From NCBI RefSeq assembly GCF_016862575.1, contig NZ_BONF01000029.1, forward strand, positions 62,001-126,000: a stretch of 64,000 nucleotides of DNA. Direction: 5' to 3'. Position numbers and translations under genes: made by a program. Origin of the DNA: Catellatospora bangladeshensis. Lineage in GTDB: Bacteria; Actinomycetota; Actinomycetes; Mycobacteriales; Micromonosporaceae. Below are positions 8,171 through 17,770 of the stretch, piece after piece. The stretch's first letter is position 1, and each line of letters opens with the position of its first letter. The notes beneath the pieces were generated by a model that saw only the letters and a list, made by a program, of their open reading frames with translations, had not been told where the DNA came from and did no database searches.

Positions 8171-10819
8171 GTGGGAACAATGCCGGACGCACCGACGCAT
8201 CTCGCGCGACTGGACAGACCCTGGCCGTTCACCGGCCGCCAGGCCGAACGGGCCGCGATCGCCCGGACCCTGGCCGGCGGACGCGGCGCCCTGATCACCG
8301 GCGATCCCGGCTCCGGCAAGAGCCGCCTGCTCGACGAGGTGCTCACCGGCGCCGACGACGGCAGCCGCCTCGTGCTGCGGGCCACCGCGACCTACGGCTG
8401 GCACGAGGTGCCGTTCGGCGCGTTCGGGCACCTGGTCGCCGAGCCCGCCGCCCACCCCACCGACCTGCTCACCGAGGCGATGCGGCGCATCGAGACGCTC
8501 GCGCAGGGCCGTCCGGTGCTGGTCGGCGTCGACGACCTCAACTGGCTCGACGACACCTCGACCGCGCTGCTGCAGCGGATGAGCACCGAGACCGGGCTGC
8601 GCGTCGTCGCCACCGTCCGCACCGGCGACCTCGGCCGCTCCCCCGTCGCGGCGCTGCGCCGCCACAGCCGCCTGGACCGCCTGGACCTCGCGCCGTTCAG
8701 CCAGGACGGGTTCGCCGACCTCATCAGCGCCGCCCTCGGCGACCCCGCCGACGGGCTGACCCGCAACGCCCTGTGGCACCTCACCCAGGGCAATCCCCTG
8801 CTGCTGCGCGAGACCCTGCGCTGCGGCCTGGACAGCGGCGAGCTGGCCCGCCACCACGGCGTCTGGACCTGGCCCGTCGACGAGGCCCACCACCCGCACC
8901 GCTGCGACATGATCGCCGAGACCGGCGGCACCCTCACCGCGCCCGAACTGCAGGCGCTGCAGTACATCGCCCGCGCCGGGGCCGCGCCGCTGACCGCCCT
9001 GGACCGGCTGCTCGACCCCGCCGCCGCCGAGAGCCTCGAAGAACGGGGCATCATCCACCTCGTCGGGACCGGCCGCGACGCGTCGCTGGCCATCGCCCAC
9101 CCGCTGTACGCCGAGGTCGCCCAGGCGCACACCGGCGCGCTGCGGGAACGGCGCATGCTGCGCGAGCTGGCCGACGCCCTGGCGCAGACCTCGAACGGCG
9201 CGGCCGAGCACGCGATGCACGTCACCGCCTGGCGCTGCGAGGCGGGCGACCAGGTCCCCGCCGCCGACGCCGTCGCCGCCGCGCAGTGGTTCCTGGCCCG
9301 TGGCGACGCCGCCCGCGCCGCCCGGATCGCCGCCCGCGCCGAAGGCCCGCACGCCGCCTGGCAGCTGGGCCGCGCGCTGGTCGCCCAGGACCGCGTCGAG
9401 GCCGCGCAGACCCATCTGGTCACGGCGTACGAGCAGCTGACCGACCCGCACGAGCGGGCCGAGGCTGCCGCGCTGCTGGTCCTCAACACCTTCCTCGGCC
9501 TGCGCCAGGTCGATACCGCCCGGGACCTGCTCGCCACCGCCGCGGCAGCCCTCCCGCCGGACGCCCGGCCCGGCCTGCTGGCCGCCGAGGCGGCGCTGGC
9601 CGTGCTCACCGGATCCGCCGCGGCCGCCGCGTCGACCGTCGCCGCGCTGGACGAGCACCCGCCCCGTGACCTGGTGCTGCGGATGGCGGTCGCGCCGCTG
9701 CGGCCGTACCTGCTCATCGCCGCCGGGCAGCCCGTCCGCGCGGCGGCGATGTTCGACAGCGGCCAGGCGGCCCCGCCCGAGGTGTGGCCGGTCATGCGCG
9801 CCGCCGCCCAGACCTGCCACGTGCAGGCCCTGCTGCTGGCCGGGCAGGCGCCCCGGGCCGCCGAACTCGCCGCCGGGTACTACCGCGACGCGCTCACCCG
9901 CGGCGCGCCCGACGCCGTCGCCCTGCTCGCGATGATCATCGGCAAGTGCGCGTACCACGGCGGCCGGCTGGCCGACGCCCGCCGCTGGCTGCGCGAGGCC
10001 CGCAGCCTCATCGATCCGCACACCCTGTTCCCGATCAGCGAGAACGTGCTGTCCACCTACGCCTGGACCGCCGCGCAGCAGGGCGACCTCGACGACGCCC
10101 GCGCCGCCCTCGACCAGCTCGCCGCCGCGCTGCCCCCGCACGGCACCCCCGCCAAGGAGGCCGCGCTGGCCCAGGCGTGGCTCGCGGTCTCCGCCGGGCA
10201 GCGCGACACCGCCGTGCGGACCCTGCGCGAGCAGCTGCAGGCGTCCCTGTCCCGGGGCATGCTCACCCTCGCCGCCGAGCGCCTGCACCTGCTGGCCCGC
10301 CTCGACCCCGACGTCGACACCGCCCGGCGGCTGCGGGAGATCGCGCACCAGTGCGACAGCCCGCTGTTCGGGCTGTGGGCCGAGCTCGCCGACGGCCTGG
10401 CCCGGCGTGATCCGATCGTGCTCGACCACGTCGCGACCGCGTTCGAGGAGCGTGGGCACCTGCGGCTGGCGATGGAGGCGCTGGCGCCTGCGGCGAGCGC
10501 GTACCAGCGCCGGGGCGACCTGCGGCGGGCCAACGCCGTCACGCATCGCATCCAGCTGGTGCGCGAGCGGTGCGAGGGCTGGTGGCCGCAGTGGCATCCC
10601 GCCGCGCCGCCGGTCGCGAGCGCGCTCACGGCGCGGGAGCAGGAGGTGTGCGAGCTGGCCGCGTCCGGCCTGGACAACGCCGCCATCGCGGCCCGGCTGG
10701 TGCTGTCGGTGCGCACGGTGGAGAACCACCTGCAGCGGGCATACCACAAGCTGGGGGTGGCGGGCCGCACCCAGCTGCGGCTCGCGCTCATGCCCGAGGC
10801 GGCCCCGTCCGGCCGCTGA
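8171..10819 (+). CDS. LuxR-family (LAL) transcriptional regulator
   Basis: An 882-residue LAL regulator. An N-terminal AAA-type ATPase has Walker A GDPGSGKS (about residues 42-49) and Walker B VLVGVDDLNW. A long helical TPR-like middle follows, then a C-terminal LuxR DNA-binding domain (LTAREQEVCELAASG to VRTVENHLQRAYHKLG). It is transcribed away from lanA across a shared promoter region, which makes it the likely pathway activator. The GTG at 8171 is used here. An ATG three codons later (8180), after GGTGGG, is an equal alternative. ATP-dependent activation is known for the family; control of lanA is inferred. Confidence 0.9.
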   Translation: MGTMPDAPTHLARLDRPWPFTGRQAERAAIARTLAGGRGALITGDPGSGKSRLLDEVLTGADDGSRLVLRATATYGWHEVPFGAFGHLVAEPAAHPTDLLTEAMRRIETLAQGRPVLVGVDDLNWLDDTSTALLQRMSTETGLRVVATVRTGDLGRSPVAALRRHSRLDRLDLAPFSQDGFADLISAALGDPADGLTRNALWHLTQGNPLLLRETLRCGLDSGELARHHGVWTWPVDEAHHPHRCDMIAETGGTLTAPELQALQYIARAGAAPLTALDRLLDPAAAESLEERGIIHLVGTGRDASLAIAHPLYAEVAQAHTGALRERRMLRELADALAQTSNGAAEHAMHVTAWRCEAGDQVPAADAVAAAQWFLARGDAARAARIAARAEGPHAAWQLGRALVAQDRVEAAQTHLVTAYEQLTDPHERAEAAALLVLNTFLGLRQVDTARDLLATAAAALPPDARPGLLAAEAALAVLTGSAAAAASTVAALDEHPPRDLVLRMAVAPLRPYLLIAAGQPVRAAAMFDSGQAAPPEVWPVMRAAAQTCHVQALLLAGQAPRAAELAAGYYRDALTRGAPDAVALLAMIIGKCAYHGGRLADARRWLREARSLIDPHTLFPISENVLSTYAWTAAQQGDLDDARAALDQLAAALPPHGTPAKEAALAQAWLAVSAGQRDTAVRTLREQLQASLSRGMLTLAAERLHLLARLDPDVDTARRLREIAHQCDSPLFGLWAELADGLARRDPIVLDHVATAFEERGHLRLAMEALAPAASAYQRRGDLRRANAVTHRIQLVRERCEGWWPQWHPAAPPVASALTAREQEVCELAASGLDNAAIAARLVLSVRTVENHLQRAYHKLGVAGRTQLRLALMPEAAPSGR

Positions 10820-10832
10820 GGCGGTGGGGCGG

Positions 10833-11012
10833 CTACGCGGGTTCGCGTACGCCGCCCGCCTCACCCTCGCCCGGCTCGGGCTCGACCGGTGCCTCCGGCA
10901 GGGTGTCGGGGGTCTCCGGCGACAGCTCCCGCGGATCGTCGGGGATGGGAGCCGAGGGGTCGATCGGCGGGTACTGCTCGGGGTCGAGATCTGGTTGGCT
11001 CACCGGGCGCAT
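10833..11012 (-). CDS. Pro/Glu-rich 59-residue hypothetical protein
   Basis: A short acidic, proline-rich frame (repeated P-x-P and E-P) without a membrane segment or a cysteine; it looks disordered. The ATG at 11012 has GGTGGGG six bases upstream, which supports translation. It follows the membrane-protein gene at 11068 by 55 bases on the same strand, so the two may be co-transcribed. The family is not recognised. Confidence 0.5.
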   Translation of the reverse strand: MRPVSQPDLDPEQYPPIDPSAPIPDDPRELSPETPDTLPEAPVEPEPGEGEAGGVREPA

Positions 11013-11067
11013 ATCCCCACCTGCCGCTGTCCGCAAACGGTGCCGGATCCGAGTCTGCGGCGGCACG

Positions 11068-12105
11068 TCAGGCAGGCGGGTGCTCGTCGCGGATGAGACT
11101 CACCTCGCCGTCGCGCTCGGGTCCGCGTACGTTGTCGAGAACCTTCCTGCCCTGGATGTCCACCAGCCGCGTGACGCTCTCCTGCGCCACGCCGAAGATG
11201 ATTGCCCAGGCTACGATCTGCGCCGGGCTGTCCAGGTTCGACAGGCCGGGCACGAAACCGCCGTGGATGAGCACCAGGCCCATGAGCGCGGCCAGGGCAC
11301 CGACCGGCAACCGCAGCAGCACCAGCATCAGCGGCACCCAGTACGGCGTCGACGTGCCCTGGATCCCGCGCAGCGACACCGCGGCCGCCAGCGCGGCCGC
11401 CCCGGCGCCGAAGGCCTCCACGAGCAGGACGTCCCTGCCGCTGGGCACGACTCCGATCGGGCACACGTACGTCTGGTCGTCCTTGGGGGTGAAGCAGAGC
11501 TTCGAGGCGATCGGCATCGGGTCCTTGAACGCCCACAGGATGAACAGCACGGCGATCGCCGACGTGACCAGGATCGACGCGAGCAGGATGTTGCGGAAGC
11601 TACGCGCCTGCGCCCTCTCCTGCTCCTCCGCCACCTGGGAGGCCAGCAGCACCGACACCGCCAGCTCCCGCATGTCCTCGGTGACTTTGTAACCGTTGCC
11701 GCCCAGCCGCTCCTCGAGCGCCTTGAGGCGCCGGTCCGTGGGCTTCAGGTGCTGACGGCCGGTCTCGACCAGGAACGGGCCCAGCTCGGCAAGCTCCTCG
11801 GTGGGCGTCAGGCGCAGGATCTTCAGCTCGGCCCGGTGGATGTTGGCGAACGCCCGGTCGATGTCGGAACCGGCGAGGTCCGGCCACAGCAGTCTTCTCT
11901 TGTTCGCCGCGTCCCTGGCGGCCCGTAGATGCGTGTCCGCCTTGTCGGCGATCTGCTGCTGCACGGGCGTGAGCCCTCGCGACTTGATCGTATTGAGCTG
12001 GGCCTGCAGTTCGGCCACGTACGCGCTCGTGCGCTGCCACCATGACGACGCCCGGTGGTAGCCGGCGACGTCGCGGTCGCTGTCCATGAAGACCTTCGGC
12101 CTCAT
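11068..12105 (-). CDS. Hypothetical membrane protein with helical N-terminal domain
   Basis: A 345-residue protein. Residues 1-165 are charged and helical (many Glu, Arg and Gln; probably coiled coil). One membrane span lies near 172-192, a short segment with two Cys (CFTPKDDQTYVC) follows, then three more hydrophobic segments between about 230 and 315. The start at 12105 is backed by GGAGG seven bases upstream. I do not recognise the family. The architecture suggests a cytoplasmic helical sensor or scaffold on a four-span membrane unit. Confidence 0.75.
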   Translation of the reverse strand: MRPKVFMDSDRDVAGYHRASSWWQRTSAYVAELQAQLNTIKSRGLTPVQQQIADKADTHLRAARDAANKRRLLWPDLAGSDIDRAFANIHRAELKILRLTPTEELAELGPFLVETGRQHLKPTDRRLKALEERLGGNGYKVTEDMRELAVSVLLASQVAEEQERAQARSFRNILLASILVTSAIAVLFILWAFKDPMPIASKLCFTPKDDQTYVCPIGVVPSGRDVLLVEAFGAGAAALAAAVSLRGIQGTSTPYWVPLMLVLLRLPVGALAALMGLVLIHGGFVPGLSNLDSPAQIVAWAIIFGVAQESVTRLVDIQGRKVLDNVRGPERDGEVSLIRDEHPPA

Positions 12106-12610
12106 GCCGCACCTCCGCTACGTCGTGAGCAAGACACGATCCCTCTGTTATGCGCAAATCATCTTGTTTATACGTATACGGGATAAGTCGCCGATGCGCG
12201 TGACACCACGCAAACTCAGCGGGCGGACTTCGCCGCGCGCATTCGTTCCACTGTGCTTGTACCCGGGTAGCAGCAAAAAGCGCACCGGCTATCCCGGAAA
12301 CGCACCCTGAGCTGCTAAAGTTGAACCCGGGTCAGCGGGCTGATCACCCGGAACACGGCAGGTGAAGGCCATACTTCATCCAGAAAGCAATGCCGGCGGA
12401 ACGCGGAGTTGACCCGCAGCCGTACACAGTGGCAGACGCTCCCCGCAACGGGGCCCCCAGGATCCGGCGGCCGAAGCGGATCCGCCACGAGGATCAATGG
12501 GCAAGGCGATGCCACGGCCCTGGTTCACCTGCCGCCACTCCTCCGCGAACCGGCGCCCGGAGACCGGTATCCGGCAATCCCGTTCAGACACAGCCTCCCG
12601 AGGAGGAACC
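12106..12610. other. 505-bp gene-free interval; structured-leader candidate
   Basis: The left part holds the promoter side of the minus-strand gene, including an AT-rich TATACGTATA palindrome near 12170. Between 12327 and 12483 at least four hairpins occur in a row on the plus strand: 12327-12351, 12361-12380, 12441-12453 (CCCCG/CGGGG) and 12460-12483 (GGATCCG/CGGATCC). This would be the long 5' leader of the gene at 12611. It matches no riboswitch class I can name. Confidence 0.4.
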
Positions 12611-12961
12611 ATGTCTGTCACCACGCCTCAGGACCAGATGGTCGACCCTACGGCCGCAACAGACAAGAAGAGCGTCCAGTCCAAGGGCGCCGAAGGCCGC
12701 ACGCTCGAGCTTCGAGTCGGGAACATCGACCACGTGCAGTACGTCTGGACCCGCCTGACCATGGCGAAGCCCGGCGACGTCATCTGGATCGAGCGCACCA
12801 CCGACGGCGGCGCTCACTGGAAGGCCTTCGGCAGGCGCACCATCACGGCCGGCGGGCGCAACTACACCGACGCCCTGCGGACCGACGCGAGTGACCAGGT
12901 GAGAATGCGGGCCCACACGGACCTCAAGGACGGCGGCGTATACCAGACCGAGCCGTTCTGA
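12611..12961 (+). CDS. Hypothetical 116-residue soluble protein
   Basis: The ATG at 12611 has a perfect AGGAGG four bases upstream. The protein starts with a polar, disordered stretch (to about residue 40). A compact beta-rich domain follows, with many Trp, Arg and Asp residues (IWIERTTDGGAHW, FGRRTITAGGRNYTDALRT). There is no signal peptide and no Cys. The second part resembles small beta-sandwich proteins, but I cannot assign a family. An intrinsic terminator follows at 13010. Confidence 0.7.
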   Translation: MSVTTPQDQMVDPTAATDKKSVQSKGAEGRTLELRVGNIDHVQYVWTRLTMAKPGDVIWIERTTDGGAHWKAFGRRTITAGGRNYTDALRTDASDQVRMRAHTDLKDGGVYQTEPF

Positions 12962-13351
12962 CCACTCGCCGCAAAGGGTGCCCCACCGCCGTCACGGCGA
13001 GGCACCAGCCCCGATCCGCTTCGGATGATCCGAAGCGGATCGGGTCGCACCGGCCGTCCGAAACATTCTCGCCGCCCTTGACGCGCGCGATGTTATCGGT
13101 CACATTCGATGGGCGGGACAGTCCGGCGCATCAAGGGTGCAGCGCCGGAGGCACCCCCTGGAGCGGGCGGCGTCTTCTCATGACGCGCTCCACGGTGCAT
13201 TAGGACTGTCATCCCCGCTTGTCCTCACCGGGTATGCAGCAACACCGTGACCAGCCGTGCCCAGCTGCGGCGCGACCGGTCACGGCGATACGTCACGCCC
13301 TGAACCGCCTGGTCGCGCCGGGCGGTTCGGCCCGAATCCGAGGAGAGATCG
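12962..13351 (+). promoter_or_regulatory. Terminator plus upstream region of the GH30 gene
   Basis: After the terminator (13010-13044) comes a putative promoter: TTGACG, 17 bases, CACATT (about 13078-13106). It overlaps TGTTATCGGTCACA, which resembles half of the LacI-family sugar operators often seen before actinomycete glycosidase genes. A GGAC-A-GTCC repeat lies at 13116-13124. All assignments are by eye. Confidence 0.35.
13010..13044 (+). terminator. Terminator after the 12611 gene
   Basis: Near-perfect inverted repeat with arms of about 16 bp (CCCGATCCGCTTCGGA and its complement) around a minimal loop, 49 bases after the stop codon. Confidence 0.8.
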
Positions 13352-15094
13352 TTGAGAACCCACAGAGCGGTCCACGGCGCCCTGGTGGCGCTCGGCTCCG
13401 TGCTGATCGCATCGACCGCGGTCGCCGTCGCGATGCCCGCCACGGCGGCAGCCGCAGGCTGCACGGTGAACTACGCGGTGTCGTCGCAATGGCAGGGTGG
13501 CTTCGGAGCCGACGTCACCATCACCAATCTCGGCGACCCGCTCACGAGCTGGACCCTGACCTGGTCATACAGCGGCGGCCAGACCGTCACGCAGTTCTGG
13601 AACACCGCACTGACCCAGAGCGGTGCGGCGGTCACCGCCCGGAACCTGAGCTACAACGGAGCCGTCCCGACCAACGGCACGGTGTCGTTCGGCTTCAACG
13701 GCTCGTGGACCACCAGCAACCCGGCCCCGGCCGGCTTCGCGCTGAACGGCGTGGCCTGCACCGGCGGTCCCGGGCCGACCACCTCGCCCAGCACGGCCCC
13801 GAGCAGCACACCCAGCGCGTCACCGAGCACGTCTCCGAGCACGTCCCCGAGCACTCCACCGAATGCCACGCCGGACATCACACTGAACACCGCCACCAGA
13901 TACCAGCTGATCGACGGGTTCGGGGCGGCCGTCTCCATCTGGGGTGGAGCCTGGTCGACGGCCGAGACGCAGACGCTGGTCGGACTCGGCCCCAATCAGC
14001 TGGGTCTGTCGATCGTGCGGACGGGCGTCTCGCCGGTCTCCAGTGAGTGGTCCACGCACGTGAGCGCCCTGAAGACCGCGAAGTCGTACGGGTCGGCGGT
14101 GAAGATCATCGCATCGCCCTGGACGGCGCCCGCGGCGTGGAAGACGAACAACAGCCGGATCAACGGCGGCAAGCTGAAGACCGACTACTACGACGACTAC
14201 GCGCTCCATCTGAACAGCTACGTCCAGTACATGCGCAATCAGGGGGTGGCGATCGACGTCACCTCGGTGCAGAACGAGCCGGACTGGCACCCGGACTACG
14301 ACTCGATGGACTGGAGCGGCACCGAACTGCAGAACTTCTTGTGCGCCCAGGGCGCGAAGGTGCAGAACACCAAGTTGATGGTCGCCGAGGCGGTGAACCT
14401 CAACTACAGCTACACCGATCCGACCCTGAACGACGCGTGCGCCCGCAACAACATCGGCTACATCGGCGGCCACCTCTACGGCACCGAGTCCGCGGGCCGG
14501 CTGGCGCCGTACGCGCGAGCCGCCCAGTACGGCAAGCCGGTGTGGATGACGGAGTGGAACCTGCACGCGGCCGACGGCAGCGGCTCCAACATCTGGGGCA
14601 ACCCCGCCAACCTGGCGGCCTGGAACGAGACGCTCGACGACATCATGCGCACGGTGCACAGGTCGATGGAGTCGAACTGGAGCGCCTACATCTGGTGGTA
14701 CGGCAAGCGCTACTACTCCTTCATCGGCGACGGCGAGGCCGCCTACGGGACCACGGCCGGGGCTCCGCTGAAGCGGGGCTTCGCGTTCTCGCAGTACGCC
14801 AAGTATGTCCGCCCCGGCTACCAGCGGGTCGCCCTGACGAAGAACTCCCGGACCTCGCCGCTGGAGGTGACCGCCTACCAGGGCGACGGCAAGATCACGC
14901 TGGTGATCCTGAACCGGACTTCGAGTGCGGTCAACAACGCGGTGATCCAGGCGCCGCAGCAGGTCACGAAGGCGGAGCACTACCTGACCTCGCAGAACGC
15001 CAACGCGGCCGGCCAGCCGACCAGCGTGAACGGCGGGCAGGTCACCGTCTCCGTCGGCGCACGCAGCATCTCCACGGTGGTCCTCACGCTCTGA
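13352..15094 (+). CDS. Secreted CBM2-GH30 glycoside hydrolase (xylanase-like)
   Basis: A 580-residue secreted enzyme. The signal peptide ends near residue 35. A CBM2 cellulose/xylan-binding module spans Cys37-Cys136, a Ser/Thr/Pro linker covers 137-173, and a GH30 domain of the glucuronoxylanase XynC type extends to the end, including the C-terminal beta side domain. The acid/base Glu309 lies in SVQNEPDW and the nucleophile Glu401 in WMTEWN. It should cut glucuronoxylan or a related beta-1,4 polymer outside the cell. The start is a TTG with AGGAGAG seven bases upstream; no better ATG fits the signal peptide. Substrate subclass is inferred. Confidence 0.92.
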   Translation: MRTHRAVHGALVALGSVLIASTAVAVAMPATAAAAGCTVNYAVSSQWQGGFGADVTITNLGDPLTSWTLTWSYSGGQTVTQFWNTALTQSGAAVTARNLSYNGAVPTNGTVSFGFNGSWTTSNPAPAGFALNGVACTGGPGPTTSPSTAPSSTPSASPSTSPSTSPSTPPNATPDITLNTATRYQLIDGFGAAVSIWGGAWSTAETQTLVGLGPNQLGLSIVRTGVSPVSSEWSTHVSALKTAKSYGSAVKIIASPWTAPAAWKTNNSRINGGKLKTDYYDDYALHLNSYVQYMRNQGVAIDVTSVQNEPDWHPDYDSMDWSGTELQNFLCAQGAKVQNTKLMVAEAVNLNYSYTDPTLNDACARNNIGYIGGHLYGTESAGRLAPYARAAQYGKPVWMTEWNLHAADGSGSNIWGNPANLAAWNETLDDIMRTVHRSMESNWSAYIWWYGKRYYSFIGDGEAAYGTTAGAPLKRGFAFSQYAKYVRPGYQRVALTKNSRTSPLEVTAYQGDGKITLVILNRTSSAVNNAVIQAPQQVTKAEHYLTSQNANAAGQPTSVNGGQVTVSVGARSISTVVLTL

Positions 15095-15107
15095 GCCACC
15101 GGCGGGC

Positions 15108-15136
15108 GGGCCGGGGCGCGGTTCGCGCCCCGGCCC
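15108..15136. terminator. Bidirectional terminator GH30 / cupin regulator
   Basis: A 13-bp GC stem with a GTT loop sits between two convergent genes, 14 bases after the GH30 stop. Confidence 0.75.
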
Positions 15137-15142
15137 GGCCGG

Positions 15143-15712
15143 CTATCTGGCGACGGCGAGCTTGTCGAGCACGACCAGGTAGCGGCACGGGGCCCCGGTC
15201 GGGTTGACGAACACGCAGTCGGCCGGAGGCCCGAGTTGCAGGCAGTCGCCGGCGTCGAGTTCGTGGACCTGATCGCCTTCGACGAAGCGCAGGCGCCCGG
15301 AGAGTATCCAGATCTGCTGATTGATGAACCGGTAGGCCTGCGCCGGGTAGGCGACCTCGGCGCCGGGCGGGAGCTCGACTTCGACCAGCTCCAGGGCAGT
15401 GCTCGCTGACGGCGAGACCGCGCGGCGCGTATAGCCGGTCTCGGGGTCGGTCCACACCGGCTGCTCGTCACGACGGGCAAGGTGCGCCGTGGCGCCTTCG
15501 GCCCGCGCGATCAGTTCCGACAGGGTGAGTCCGAGGGCGCCAGACAGCTTGGCGAGCAGGGCCGCGGTCGGCTGCGCCTCGGCGTGCTCGACCTTTGAGA
15601 TCATGGCGCGGGACACGCCCGAGACGTCGGCCAGGGCCGCGACGGTGAGCGCCCGCTCCTCGCGTGCGGCGCGCACGGTGGAGGCCAGGGCTTTGCTGAG
15701 ATCATCGGTCAC
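15143..15712 (-). CDS. XRE-family regulator with C-terminal cupin domain
   Basis: A 189-residue regulator. An N-terminal HTH_3 domain (about residues 10-65, SGVSRAMISKVEHAEAQPT) is followed by a cupin_2 barrel (about 105-185). Members of this architecture sense small molecules and often repress a neighbouring gene. It is divergent from the GNAT gene with only 47 bases between the two starts. That gap contains a paired ACTATAGT element overlapping both putative -10 boxes. The start is a GTG with almost no leader. Confidence 0.88.
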   Translation of the reverse strand: MTDDLSKALASTVRAAREERALTVAALADVSGVSRAMISKVEHAEAQPTAALLAKLSGALGLTLSELIARAEGATAHLARRDEQPVWTDPETGYTRRAVSPSASTALELVEVELPPGAEVAYPAQAYRFINQQIWILSGRLRFVEGDQVHELDAGDCLQLGPPADCVFVNPTGAPCRYLVVLDKLAVAR

Positions 15713-15725
15713 GGCGATCCATTGA

Positions 15726-15756
15726 CACTATAGTCGACATGAAGACTACTATAGTG
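15726..15756. promoter_or_regulatory. Paired ACTATAGT operator in a divergent promoter
   Basis: CACTATAGT (15726-15734) and its exact complement ACTATAGTG (15748-15756) are separated by 13 bases. Each core is itself an 8-bp palindrome and contains TATAGT, a good -10 hexamer, on both strands. Repeat centres are two helical turns apart, suiting two dimers of the cupin regulator. Confidence 0.75.
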
Positions 15757-15759
15757 GCC

Positions 15760-16299
15760 ATGAGTGGGGATGGGAACATCCGCCGCGCGACAGCGGACGA
15801 TGCCGCCGCCTGCGCCGCGATCTACGCACCGTACGTCACCGACACCGCGATCACGTTCGAAACCGAGCCGCCCACCGTGGCGGAGATGGGACGCCGCATC
15901 GCGGCCGCCAACCGCCACCACGCGTGGCTCGTACTGGAGGTGGACGGCACCGTCGTCGGCTACGCCTACGGCACGGAGCACCGGACCCGTGCCGCCTACC
16001 GCTGGGCCTGCGACTCCAGCATCTACCTCCACACCGGACGCCGCCGCACCGGCGGCGGGCGGGCGCTGTACGCCGCGCTGCTGCCCGCCCTCGCCGCCCG
16101 CGGATACCGCCGGGTCATGGGCGGCGTGACCCAACCCAACGAGGCCAGCATGGGACTGCACCACGCCTTCGGCTACTCCGAAGTCGGGACCTACCGCAAA
16201 GTCGGCTGGAAGCTCGGCTCCTGGCACGACGTCACCTGGCTGCAGCTCGACCTCGCCCCCGGCGAGGACCGCACCACCCCGCCCGCCGAGCCGCGGTGA
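15760..16299 (+). CDS. GNAT acetyltransferase, phosphinothricin-acetyltransferase-like
   Basis: A 179-residue GNAT enzyme. It shows the PAT/Bar layout: AAIYAPYV near the N terminus, acetyl-CoA region [29 protein letters not shown], and the C-terminal [14 protein letters not shown]. Such enzymes N-acetylate phosphinothricin, methionine sulfoximine or related amino acids with acetyl-CoA in the cytoplasm. The real substrate is unknown. I chose the ATG at 15760. An upstream ATG at 15739 lies inside the operator and would add seven residues. TATAGT is four bases from the start, so the mRNA is probably leaderless. The cupin regulator probably controls it. Confidence 0.88.
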   Translation: MSGDGNIRRATADDAAACAAIYAPYVTDTAITFETEPPTVAEMGRRIAAANRHHAWLVLEVDGTVVGYAYGTEHRTRAAYRWACDSSIYLHTGRRRTGGGRALYAALLPALAARGYRRVMGGVTQPNEASMGLHHAFGYSEVGTYRKVGWKLGSWHDVTWLQLDLAPGEDRTTPPAEPR

Positions 16300-16378
16300 C
16301 CTGCGGGGCGGTCCGTGCCGCCGCGCCCCGCGACGATGGCACAGGATGCGGCACGACGGGCACGGGTACATTCGCCGC

Positions 16379-17641
16379 GTGGCGGAGACGAAGCGGCAGG
16401 GTTCGTGGGTCGTGGCCGGTGTGATCGGCGCGGCGGCCGGAGCGTCGCTCGCGGCGGGCCGGGGACCTGCCGTCCTGGCCGCCGGAGCGGTCGCCGGAGC
16501 TGTCGTGATGGTGGCCGCCGATGTGGTCGCCAGGGCACGGCAGCGGCCGAACGAGATCCCGGCGCTGTGGTCGCGCATCCTGGCCGGCGCCGCACTGGCC
16601 GCGCCGCTGGGCTGGGCGTTCGCCGCGGTCACCGGGGCCGGGCCGGTCGTCGTCGGGCTGCTCGCGGGCCTGCTGACCGGACTGCTCGGCATCCGGCCGT
16701 ACAAGGTGCTGCTCGGGCCCGTCGTGGGCCTGGCCGTGGGCTGGGCGATGTCGGCACTGTGGCCCGGTGTGCCTGCGGCTGCCGTCGCCTTCGCCGTGGT
16801 GGTGGCCTTCCGGGGGCTGTCGGCACTGCTGTTCCGCGAACCGCAGGTCAGGCTGCTCGCCGAGCGGGCTGGGGCTGGCGACCTGCCGTTCGTCGTGCCG
16901 CTCGCGGCCCGCACCGGCTACGTCGGCACCGGCTACGTACGCGAGCTGGCGCAGGCGCTCGGCGGCGAGTACACGGCGGCGGCGTCCGACGTCGGCATCG
17001 TGGCTTCGCTCGACGAGCTGGCCGGTCCGGGGTTCGACCCGGCCGGGGTCGACCCCCTGGTGCGCGAGTTCTACGAGCACACCACCCGGTTCCGGCTGGA
17101 CATCGTGCCCGAGTGGCGGCTGTGGGTGCGGCCCGGCTACCTGCTCTACCGCCATCTGGTCGCGCGGCCGCTCGGGCAGGCGAACGTCCCGATGAACCAG
17201 CGCGAGACGCAGCGCGGCGTCGTGAGCCGCGTCGACACGATCACCCGCCCGGACGGCGGCGTCGTGCGGGGCTGGATCCGGGCCCACGCGGACACCGACG
17301 AGCCGATCTACGTCGGCATCTACACCACCTACCGGCGCGCCGGGCAGGGCTACGTGAGCGTCGGTTTCCCGCTGCCGCAGGCCAGCTTCACCGCGACGCT
17401 GGCACCGCTGCCGCGCCCCGGCGGCGGCCTGGTCCTGACCAGCCGTAGTGACCTCGACCAGCCCGGCCACTACCTCACCTACATCGACGCGGACACCGAG
17501 GAGCTGACCTCCGTCGCGGTCGACGGCTTCGCCGAGCAGCTCGACGTCTACCTGAGCGACGGCCGGCTGCGGGCCGACCACGCGTTCCGGGTCTTCGGGC
17601 TGCCGTTCCTCGTCCTGCGCTACCGCATCGAGCGCAAGTAG
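16379..17641 (+). CDS. Hypothetical multi-span membrane protein
   Basis: A protein of about 420 residues. The first part has five or six hydrophobic segments, rich in Ala and Gly. The rest is a soluble domain with many aromatic and charged residues ([42 protein letters not shown]), ending in a beta-rich region. I do not recognise the family. The GTG at 16379 has no ribosome site but TACATT lies exactly six bases upstream, the pattern of a leaderless start; an ATG at 16346 is the alternative. It converges on the CBM2 gene at 17771 with a terminator between. Confidence 0.75.
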   Translation: MAETKRQGSWVVAGVIGAAAGASLAAGRGPAVLAAGAVAGAVVMVAADVVARARQRPNEIPALWSRILAGAALAAPLGWAFAAVTGAGPVVVGLLAGLLTGLLGIRPYKVLLGPVVGLAVGWAMSALWPGVPAAAVAFAVVVAFRGLSALLFREPQVRLLAERAGAGDLPFVVPLAARTGYVGTGYVRELAQALGGEYTAAASDVGIVASLDELAGPGFDPAGVDPLVREFYEHTTRFRLDIVPEWRLWVRPGYLLYRHLVARPLGQANVPMNQRETQRGVVSRVDTITRPDGGVVRGWIRAHADTDEPIYVGIYTTYRRAGQGYVSVGFPLPQASFTATLAPLPRPGGGLVLTSRSDLDQPGHYLTYIDADTEELTSVAVDGFAEQLDVYLSDGRLRADHAFRVFGLPFLVLRYRIERK

Positions 17642-17735
17642 GCGCCGGGCCGGACCGTGGCTGTCACCGGCGGCTACGGCCGCGGAACAGCACCGCGGCG
17701 TCTCCACGTCCTCACTCGCCGAGCCACCGATGAGC

Positions 17736-17765
17736 GGACCGGGGCGCGATGCCGCGCCCCGGTCC
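17736..17765. terminator. Bidirectional terminator
   Basis: A 13-bp stem (GGACCGGGGCGCG and its complement) with a 4-base loop lies between the convergent genes ending at 17641 and 17771. Confidence 0.8.
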
Positions 17766-17770
17766 ACCGG

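Noticed and set aside
8081-10864. 927-codon minus-strand frame opposite the LAL regulator
   Set aside because: Gly/Arg/Gln-rich composition with no domain; the plus strand has a clear Walker motif and LuxR HTH. Long mirror frames are expected in DNA this GC-rich.
13116-13124. GGAC-A-GTCC as a further DevR box
   Set aside because: Only one base separates the half-sites; DevR boxes need four.
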